From the NCBI RefSeq assembly GCF_003073045.1, contig NC_037599.1, positions 22,882,555-22,946,554 on the forward strand: a stretch of DNA of 64,000 nt. Reading direction: 5' to 3'. Source of the DNA: Pomacea canaliculata (Eukaryota > Mollusca > Gastropoda > Architaenioglossa > Ampullariidae). Positions 51,801-63,200 of the stretch are shown piece after piece. A program made the position numbers and the translations under genes. Under the pieces are notes generated by a model, which did no database searches, was not told where the DNA came from, and saw only the letters and a program-made list of their open reading frames with translations. Numbering within the stretch: the stretch's first letter is position 1; each line of letters opens with the position of its first letter.

Positions 51801-54146
51801 AGGAGACGACCCGTGTCTGACATGTTTGAACAGTTAAAACAGCAAAGCCGACATACCTACGGTTAGCAACAACAAGGGTGCCCACCCGTCTAACCCTCAT
51901 CTACCCGACACACCACAGTCGCGTGCTGGCCGCATCCAAAAATAAGTTCTTGTGAGTAAATAAGAGAAGAGTGGCAAACGGAAAACAATTTGCTGCCGTG
52001 TTTTTCTACACTGAAACCGTTTTAACGAATATTTCTCTACTATCATTGCCCGAAGCGAAGGACTAGACTATCCAGGGTGGATGTACAATCACGAAGATAC
52101 AATACTGATAAAAGTTTATTTTTCCCGTAAAATTAAAGCTCGGTGACTTGGGATGGTAAATAAGTGTCACGCACTAAAAGACACGACAAGAGTGTTGTAG
52201 TTGTCGCTGCAGCCTCTCTAGGGATTTGAAAACAATAAACCCCGGCACCCTGCTACCCACAATGCCCTGTTTGAACAGTGAGAACAGCAAAGCGGACATC
52301 CCTGTGGGGTACCGAGAACATGCTCGCGACTAGTCGCTTTCTAAATTCACTAATGTGTGTGTGTGTGTGGTGTGTGTATATGTGAGTGTGTGTGTGATTA
52401 CTGAGAAAGGCGGGTGGACAGATACTGCTGTAGTTTGAGTACCTTCATCCCTCTCTTCCCCTAGTCTGACACCCAACTACCCACACACAGCTCCCTTTAC
52501 CATGGTCCTTTCTCGCTGGCAGTGCACTGATGTGTTTCTGGAAGTACCCACGTACCCGAGTTATTATCACCAGCTTTCCTTGCCATGTCGTCAGTAACAA
52601 ATGACACCCCAGACACTTCTGTGCAGTTCCGGAGCTCAGAAATTTGCAAACAGGGGAGAGAATTGAACACAAATAGGATGAAAATCAAGAACGGTTTGAA
52701 CAGCCAGCGATCTTTACATCCACTGTTTGTGAACTGAAGATGGTTTTCTGCTGGTAGAGAGTTTATTTACAGAGCCTAAAACGTGTGCTTAACAGTGACA
52801 GTGAATATTTACATAAAGCCACACACACACAAACACACATGGGTACCCTGAAAAAGCACCCTCGGCCATCCCTGTATATAAGTCAAAGATACGAAACCAC
52901 GCCACCCAACTCTCGCTGCCATGGTGACAAAACGCATAACCACTGTGCCACCAAGCACCCAAATTGTACCCTGTGGCCAGGACAGTGTGAGGCGCCATCT
53001 TGATAGTAGGTGTCGAGTTGAATGACCGACTAATCAGTTCTGGATTCGCCTCCCTGACATTCCGTGATTTAGAAAGACTCAGTCGTAGGTCCCTGGCATC
53101 AAACAAAATCATTCAATACACTCTATCTACATTGTCAGTCTATATTTTGTAGAGCGGGGGTCAGATGTCCTCCTTACTTTCAAAATGCCTCAGTCCTGAA
53201 ACACTTGTCTGTGACGTAGTATGTTTACTGTGCAGCGATTGGGCCAACTTCCGCTTCACATGGCCTGCGTCAGATCCGGTGTAGGGCCCTCGACGATCCA
53301 GCTGCTGCTGCGGGCCTCTACCAAGGAGGCGCGGCTCGCCAGAGACAAGGTGAGAACATCCTGCACATGCGCAGTAAATACACTCGCTTGGATGTCTGGG
53401 TATCTATCACACATGGCATGTACCTGCTATCTAGAGGTCGCTTTTCTAAGAGCCAGAAGCTGCAGAACTTGAAGCTGACTGCTAGGAGTAAGCCATCCAG
53501 CTAGAGGCTAGAAGCCAACTGGTCATCCAGCCCCTGACCAGCAGACAGGAAGGACAGAGGATAGAACATGCTAGGTAAAGGTGCTTCATTAATACAAGTC
53601 CAGACAAACTAACGGGTCCCGGGTCCTTAATGTCCGGTTCCAGCTGCGCTGCCGCGGGTACCGTGTGCGCCTACGTCACTGATTACCTCCACCCGGCAGT
53701 TGAGGTCTGGCAATGGCGGCTCGCAGCGCTGGGGCCAGAACACTTCTTCTTATCACCACATTAATTTACATCTCGTAAATTATCCTCTCAGCTGCCGTCA
53801 CCTGCGCACACCAAGTCAAACATAAAAGAGAATTTACTACCTTGAGCTGACCTGCCGAGCCTGCACGTGCTCACCTGCCGGAGGTGTTCAGCGGGCATCA
53901 AGAGGACAATAAGAGAATAACCTTGACCTTTTTCAGATTCATGTGTGAATAGGAAGCAACCTCAGTTGTTACCAGTTTTTTTTTCTTTATATATTTCTTA
54001 TTGTGAAAATTTGATCACATGTTGAGTAATAAAAAAATAATAAAAAGACTGTGAAATCATAATTGTTAGTGATTATATGTTTCTCACACTTTGAACTTCT
54101 AGAGCCTGATGCACCCTTATATCTGAATGTAAAGTTTGAAATCTTC

Positions 54147-54210
<64 letters not shown>

Positions 54211-57200
54211 GCAGGACGGATCCATCCCATTATTTCTGGCGATAGAGGCTGGAAATGGAGGAGTCTGCAAGGAACTCCTGTCACAGATGGCCGACAAGCA
54301 GCTCAGAGCCCGGCGTCTGGTCAGTATGATGTGGACAGTTGTGTACCTGTGTGTACTTGTGTGTACCTGTGTGTACTTGTGAGTATCTATGTATGTCTAT
54401 ATGTGTGCCTGTGTGTACCTTTAAGTACGTGTGTGTACTTGTGTGTACCTGTATGACCTGTATGTACCTTATGTACCTGTATGTACCTGTATGTACCTGT
54501 GTGTACCTGTGTATACCTATATGTACATGTGTGTACCTGTCTGTACCTGTATGTACCTGTATGCTATCGGCAGGGTTCTGGAGACACAGCGCTGCACATC
54601 GCGTGCCGCAAGCACGACCTGGAGGTGGTCAAGCTGCTGCTGGAGGCTGGCGCCCCCATCGATGCGCAGAATGTGAGTGTCGTGTGCACTGTTTGTGTTG
54701 TCAACAAACTACACAGCAATATTTCTGCCAAACTGTCAATAAAATAAAGCGTAACACTAATAATAAAACAGAATAAAAACTATTCTACATTTCTAAACGA
54801 ATAACTAAAATATTTTCCTTGTCTAATAATAGCATATGTGCTCCTCGAGGAGTAACAAGGAATAAACAAACACACTTGGCAAGTCTCCAGGTGTTTGTGT
54901 CAGGTCCTGTCCACCCTTCCATTGCCGCTGTCGCGATCCTGATGCAGATGACTGCCGCGGAGCTGTCATCTCTTGCATCTGGCAGCTCCCAAGTATTTGA
55001 AGCTGTTCACCTCCTCCAGCTGTTCTCTGTTCATGCTTTGCTCTCTAACAAGAACTTTGTTAAGTGTCTGTATTTAACTACAAAACAAAATGGAGGTGCT
55101 CCTGAAAGGTCTGCAGTCTGTATTGTATAATAATGGATGGCTAATGTCTACCCGAAACAAACTCTCGACATTTTTTTTTTTTTGGCGGGGATAATTTTGT
55201 TGAGGACAAGTCATGCCCCTGAAGCACAGATTTTGCTCACACAAAATGTCTGGTTCCTTTCTCTGTTCATTGTACCCTTCTGAACCAGCCCTTCTGCATC
55301 CCTACACTCGGCCACGAACCCTCCCGTCCTTAGCTTCAGATGCTGTCACCGGCAACCAGCAAAAGCTCTCAAAGTCCTTTGAGGATTGTTCTGGACCACG
55401 CAGTGTTCTCGTTACGGGTGCTTACCGCCAACACTGGCCCACCCGCCAGCTGTGGGTCCGATCGAAGTCCACTTTCGGGTGGCCGCCGTTTGGCCGAACC
55501 ACATTTGCTGATAGCCTCGATAGAAAGGCGCAGATCAAGATCGATGGATTTGGAAGTTTTGCGATGAAAGTTTCTGATGTGGTCAACAGCACTTTCTTGT
55601 TCCTTTCATCTCCATGGAGACCTCGGATATTAATATTGCGATATTTCTTTCTTACTTTCTTACTTTACTTTCTACTTTTGATTGTTTGGAGTCTTTGACC
55701 TGCAGCAGCATGCAAATCTTTCTTGAATATGATTCTGAAATGTATCTTAAGCTCAAAGATCGTTGAGACATTTAAAACACATTGTCTTGTCAGCACCGTG
55801 CAAAACATATTGTTTGGAAGAGAGAGACGAATGAACACATGCCAATCTGTAACAACAAACTGTCGGCTCATGTTCTTTTCTCGTGCAGGACGAGGGTCAA
55901 ACTGCGCTGCACATCGCCACGTGGGAGGGCGACGAGAACATGGTCAAGCACCTGGTCACCATGAAAGCCAACCCCACCGTCAAGGATAAGGTGGGTGGCA
56001 GGTCAACAAACCTAATAATGTAAACATACCAACAGAGTATAGTATGGGTCTGAGGCTGAGATAAGGAGTTAACATTGACCTTCTCAGTGGATACGAACCC
56101 CAGTCTTGCTGGATCTTGTCACACGACATCACAGCCCCAACCAGTCCACTTACCCAGGGTATAGTCTGATGGCACGAAACCACAGCATCTTGAAAAGGAG
56201 GGAAATTGTACCCTGGATGCCGAATGGAGTGGGAACCAGCATCGCGAATACATTGTAAATGAAGATGAAGATGTAACATTAAAAATGTGTGTACCACAGT
56301 ACTAAACATAAGGCATGGTGTTATAGTTGCACCAAGATATATCATTGACCCCTATAGTCTGTCTATCTGCCTGTCCGTCTGTCCGTCCGTCCGTCTGCGT
56401 ATCTATCTGTGGGTTCTTGTGCGACGTGTGTTTGCATATACAGACACGCACTCTCTCATACACAAACACCTGTAAATATTTCTGTATCCTATATATATAT
56501 TAATGCAAACAGACTTCATATATAATTCAAATTATTCTCATTAACTCATTTGCTGCCAAGTGCAATTAGACATTTGACATTATTACGAGCAAATTACTTC
56601 TGAACCCACCGAGATATTGGATAGTGGGCAAATTCCAAACCTCCATCACTCCAGAGATTCTTTACAACCTTTCTCCCAGTCGCTTGGCAGTTGACATGTT
56701 AAAAGCTTTATTTTATTTTTATTTTTTTTTCAAAGAACTATAACCCGCCTACACTCAGTCCCGTTGTTTTGATTTTATTACCGCGAAATGATTTACAAAA
56801 GAACGAGCATTCCCTCTGCTCCACCCCCAGCCCCTCCAACCTCCCCATCCAAACATAAAAGTGAGTACAGCTGTTACCAAAGTCTCCTGGAGTGGATGGT
56901 GATGAAAGTGATTAGCGAGATTAGAGAGATTGTCACGAGTAGTAATGCCAGGACAACATCACTGCAGTCGCCCTCGCCAAGGTTTGACCGTTACGACGAG
57001 TGTTGAATCAGTCTTGAGTGCTTCCCGGGTGGGGAGGAAGGGAGAGAGAGCCACACCATCAGATAACAGTGTTTATGGAAGCTCTCATTTCACCCATCAG
57101 CTCTTACTGAAGAGGAATCATGAAAATCAAATTGGTTTTCATGGTCGTGGAGGAGGTTTGGACATTGGATAAGCAATGTTATCGCTGTGCGCCTTTCATT

Positions 57201-60200
57201 GGCGGGTGTGACATGCAGATTGACAAGTGTAAACATTAGTTCTAGGATACATACACTGATTTGTCGGAATGCAAATACTTTTCTAATTACCTGGCCTTTA
57301 CTCGGTCTGCTGCAAACTGCTCATGAATTCAATTTTTACACCAGACGATTTTTGTTGTTTTGTTTTTTTTGGAAAAATTTTAGCTTGTCATTCTTCGTCC
57401 CTCCCTCTCTCTCCTCCTTCACATCCACGTTAAAGTTCAATGTATATTGTCGTTAATTCTACATCAAAATTGTAGGTATATTTATATAAATGTATTTTTA
57501 AATAATTTTCATTTTCTTAGTGTTCCACCTACCCATCTCAGACAAAGGTGTAAAAAAGACTGACCAACCAGTTGTTAGTGCAAAGTTTCCTTCATGCTTG
57601 CAGTTCGACAAAGATCCGCTGCAGATCGCGACCGAGAGAGGCAACACCCAGATCGTCGACCTCATGATCGACAAGTTCAAGGCTCCCATAGCCACCCGGA
57701 CGAAGGACGGCAGCACCCTCATGCACCTCGCCTCCGCCTACGGCCACCCGGAGACAGCTCTGGCCATCCTGAAGAAAGGTGCACCGCTCTTGATGCCCAA
57801 CAAGGTGAATGGAGGGTGGGTGGGATAATGCTTCCGCCTGCCTGTCTGGTGTGACTGAGCGAGCATAGATTACATTTCATTGAAAATAGCATTAACATAG
57901 TTTTTGTTCTTATGTACATGAACAACGGCTGTTTCTTAAATTGCTGGAAAGTTTTTAGAATCCACGGATGCAATGAATCACAGCGCCACTCTAGACTCTT
58001 TCATTCAAACTATATTGTTGGCGCCAGGATAGAGAAAAAATTTCTTTGGCTGTCAACAACAAATAAGAAAACATAGTGGTCAATAGAAAATAAAGTCAAT
58101 ATACAATAATGTGACATCAGCAGTCAATATAGAATACTGATTGAAGGACCAATCAGTGGAGACGAAATATCACGTGGATCATCTCCCACCGGTCCACCAT
58201 CAGCCGTCTTCATCTTAAAATATAGAGATTTAGCCTTTGTATGATGGAGTGGCGATAGCGACATCCATGATGATGATGATGATGATGATTGATGATGATG
58301 ATGAAAGGGACATAAAACTGATGTGTACAGGAGGGAGAGTTATGCCTGCACGCGGCAGCCAGCAAGGGCCACGGGTCGGTGATCAAGGCGATGCTGGAGA
58401 AGGGCACGTCTGTGGACGCCACCACAAAGGTAAGATGGAGTCCACCTCCTGCCGGGTACATGGGGCCTGCAATCACACACAGGTGATCGGGACAGCATGT
58501 GTGTGTGTGTGTGTTTGTGTGTGTAGGATGTATATATGTGTGGTGTATGTGTGTGTGAGAGAGTTGGGAGTTTTGTTGGTATTTGGTTTACTTGAGAACT
58601 CAACAAGAGACACAGTTTGTGAAGTGGATCCTGGAGTCAGTAGCACAGTCTTCTGCACAAGCTTGACATATATATTAAAAAAATATATATATATAAAATA
58701 TATCGATATCTATCACACACACACAAGTCTGTCAAGCACAGGATCAGCACTTCTCTCACCTTATCCAACTTTCCACAACGATCTGTGACTACTCAGTGCA
58801 AGTGGAATGATGTGCTCACAGCTCGACGACTTCCACAAATTAATTGCGAACGACATTTGTAAACAATCGCGAGAGACATCGATTTTTTTTAATTTGGTAA
58901 ATGATGTTTGCAAGTACAAAGTACATTTGTAGTCCACGTGATCAGTTTGAAATGAAGTTAATTTATCTTCTCACGTCGGTGTTGTTAGTGAATTCTCTCC
59001 CATTCGGACAAAATGATCTGATCAATGTTCCAAACATTATGAGTTGAGTATGCCACAGGCTTTGATAAACAAAATCAGAATTTTGTAAACATGTCACCGA
59101 CCTCTATAAACATATCCCGGAGTTCAGTATATATTATACAGTGTGGTGAATATCTTACAGAAATCAGCAAATGTCACATATTATGTTATGTAAATATGTA
59201 AAACAGAATGTAGTAAACATTGAGTATAAATCAGCCATGAGCAATGGTCTGCATCCTCCGGCCCTCACATGAAAATAATTTAAATGGAGCAAACCTCATT
59301 TTGTCAATCCTACTCCTGTACCCTTTAGCTTCAGTATGACTGCTGTCCCCGAATTTTTAATTTTGTATTTTTTTTATTAATGAAAACAATGTTATGATAT
59401 GATTACAGCATTAACTGGCAGTTACACTTGCAAAATTCAGTTTGACAGAGCTCGATAACGCCATTGTTATGTGACCGGAGAAATGCTTATATATGTATGT
59501 ATACATATGTGCACCTTTTGAACATGTACATATACACAGCAGGCGTGGAGGAATATAAGTCTGTATGTGTCAAGAGTGGATGTTTCACATCAGACCTTTG
59601 TTACAGAACGGTTACACCGCCCTACACCTGGCAGTGCTACATTGCAAACCTCAGGCCGTGCAGACTCTCCTGGGATACGGCGCCAACGTGGAGCTGAAAG
59701 GAGGACTGGTAATGTCCGGCAGCCCACACCTCACACACACACACTTGCACAACCCACCGGAGAGACAGATAGACAGACAGACTGAGAGAGAAGTAACAGA
59801 TCAAGAGGAAATTCGACCATAAAGATTAGCTATGAAACGTTTACTGATGCAAATCATAAACATAGATATTAAGGGAAAAACAAACAGAGAGAAAGAAAAA
59901 CAGGAAGGATGGAAGGTGGTAAATTAAGATACCAAAAACGAAAGATAAGAAAAACACAGAACAAAACGAAAGAAACATATAAAAGACCTGGCATTACATA
60001 AAGACTGAAAATCAACTGTTTTTTAAGATTGTTACCTTTTACCTTTGACCTGTAGGACGGGGAATCCCCTCTGCACATCGCAGCAAGGGTGAAGGAGGGA
60101 GAGAAGTGTGCGGAGACCCTACTCAAGAGCGGGGCCAACGTCAACGCCAAGAAAGAGGTGATTTGCTTGGCATGCCCTTGGCAAGCCAGTTTCTATTTCA

Positions 60201-63200
60201 TTAGTTCTTGTAGGAGTCAAGATAAAGCTTTAACGGTTTAACCCTTTTTACGAGATCGTGTTCCACTGCCAGGCTGATCCGAAGGGAAATGACACCTTTC
60301 ACCAGTTTAACAAAAGTTTAGGTATTCAAACTAAATAATTGGAATAATGACAGAACATGTAAAATTAATGGATTAACTTGCTCTAAAATTATATCAACTA
60401 ATCGTTTTGTAAATGTAAATTAAATCTTATAAAGACTATTTTTAATTTTCATGTGGTGCTTATTGTAACCATATCAACAATAATCGAAGCATTGAACATT
60501 CATCATGGTGGGTTTGATTGAAAATCCAGTTTGCAAAATATGTTAATTTGTTGTTGTTAACCCATTTATTCCTCACGTTCGATTATTGGAACAGAATAAT
60601 TTGTTTCTCTTCAAGTTCTTGAGTACCTGTATATCCCACACATAAATTTTATGCACAAATTCAAAAATGTTCAACCACGGGAATAAATGGGTTCATGATA
60701 ACAATACTTTATTGTTCATAAACATATTAAGGTTGTAATGAATGTTTTTCGCATTACAAAAATAGAGTGTTCATAAGATAATTATTCATGGGAAGTAGAT
60801 AAAAACTCTGAGGAATCAAACATCAGGAATCCGCGGGTTCAAGTCCGTCTTTACAGGTGATGCGAAGGTTCGGTTGACACCCGAGGTATCGGAGGGTCAC
60901 GTGACCAGTTCAGGTGATTTCCTAAGGCAAAGGCAGGGATGCCCACGCTCGTTGAAGATTGCAAGCTTGGTAGAATTTTTCCAGCTACCTGATTGCATAA
61001 ACTAAAAAAATATCAGCCTTGACCGGATTTATAAATGAAATGGACCTCAAAGCTTCTGACATAGAAATCATTGAGCGTGAAATCGTGAAAATAGGATTCT
61101 TTATGACTGTGTTGTGGGAGGGACATTTTTTCACTACTTCTGCCATTAAGTGTGACTCCGTCGAGGGGAAGTTTGTGCGCGTCTCAGCCATGCGTTGTCA
61201 TAGCAACCAACCTACTTTTGTGACCTCGTAGAGAATTACACCATGACCTGTATCCAAACGAAACAAGGTTTCTTTGCTCAGGTTCCGCGAGCTAATATCG
61301 CTTCATGAGCTACTTCCGAACACTTGAAAATAATATTGCACTCCGCATTACCTGTAACATGTGGTTTTCAGTTTTGCACAGCAATATTTTGCTTATTTGA
61401 ATGAGTTCTTTTTTAAATTGTTGAAGTTCCTTGATTAACAGCTGAGAATCAAACAAAAATAACTAAGCTATGATTTAAAGGCATCGTAAAAAAACAACAA
61501 CAGGGATATATTTATTTCCAGATTCCTCTGAATGTAAAACTGAAATGTTAAAACCAGAATAAAATGGGGGGAGGGTCATAACACAGGTCATCTCTGGCGA
61601 ACAAACAGAACAATGATTCCTGACTCCCTTTATTTTGAAGTGCTCATGCACTCACCACTGACCTATCACCCCTCACCACTCACCACTCACCCACATCGCG
61701 GAGCGCGAGAGAAGTCACGTGCAAAGTGAGATCCGCATCACATCGCAAAGCAATTTCCGTGGCGGCGTGCCAGTGGATGGCAACCAGCGCGTGTCCGGTT
61801 CATTTCCCGTTCCCTCTGTGCATCCACGTGACACCCGGGGTGGCTGGGACGTAATGACACAGCGACCGAGCTCTACGGTGCGCGTGCTTTGCACTTTCTC
61901 CAGAATGTAATAGCTTTTCTGTTTCTCCAGGGTTTGTTCCCCAGGTACCGGCACCATTTTGGGAGATGTTAGTCGCTTTATAGATTTCTCTACTCCACCA
62001 TCCGCCCTTTGACCTTTCTCTGCCATGATTAAACGTTTCTAAAGGTTGTGCTAACAGCCAATTATCGTAGAATTTCAAGCACCAGTCAGACTCAAGATGA
62101 TTTACATATAATGACGGAAGTAAATCATATTAATTTATAAATATAATTTAATAATATAAATAGAATAATATAATATTCATTAATACATGATATTAATAGA
62201 AGAAGTAGACAAATGTTCCTGCCAGCTGCCATGGAACAGGTATAACTCCTTGCAAGATGGGGTAGCGATGGTCTAAAAGCTTTTTATTTCAGTGAACAGC
62301 TTCACTTGCGTTCACAGAGCTGCGTGTGTGAAGTGATTAAACACAGTTTGTTGTCATCTGCTCAAGCAGGGCAAAGCTTTGTGTGCAGGTGAATTAAAGT
62401 TTGTTGTATATACACAGGATGGCGAGACCCCCCTGCACGTGGCCGCCCGTTTCGGTCAGTTGAACATGGTTCCAGCTCTGCTGGAGGAGGGTGCTGACCC
62501 CACACAGGTGTCCAAGGTAACCCCGCGGCTTTAATACTTCCTTCGTCTTCTGCTTTTCGTCTTTCTTCAAGATGTCTTTTAAATTCTCAAACGATTTGCT
62601 TTTTCTTCCCACTCTACCGCACTCATAAAATCACGTGTAAGGTTTCAAGTACTCTACATCTCCTATTTACCTAACATGCTTTGCTTGCTAACAAAATTTC
62701 TTCACATGTGTTTGTGTGTCTACCTCTGGATGGATCTGTGGGTGGCTGTCTGGATGTGCACCGAATGACAGAACGGAGAGACTCCCATCCACATCGCAGC
62801 GAGACATTGTCAACATGATGTGTTGGTCAAGACGCTGATGTTCGTCTGCAAGCAAAGGACCCGGATTGATGCTGTCATGCTGGTCAACCAGGCCAACTAC
62901 GTGGGTACACTCAGCCCTCAACCCACCCTTTCCCCACCCCAGCAGACTGGACCTCCAGCACCACTTGGAGAGTTTCCCGTCTTTACAATCCGTCTCGTTA
63001 TGACTCACTCATTACCCTCGACTACCAAAGATTTTTTATTTGTAACTGATTCGATTTCCTTTAATTTTATTTTATTTATTTATACAATTTAGTTGGGATT
63101 AAAAAAGTAAATATCTGAAAAAATGACAAAATAGTGAAGATCGGAAACAAATCCAAAATAGAGCAGTGAAAATAAAGTAAACATAGGAAAATTATTGCAA

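Noticed and set aside
54063..54776. Poly-Tyr, poly-Asn, poly-Ile and Cys/Val/Tyr frames
   Set aside because: They translate the TTA microsatellite and the 10-bp minisatellite around NompC exons 5 and 6.
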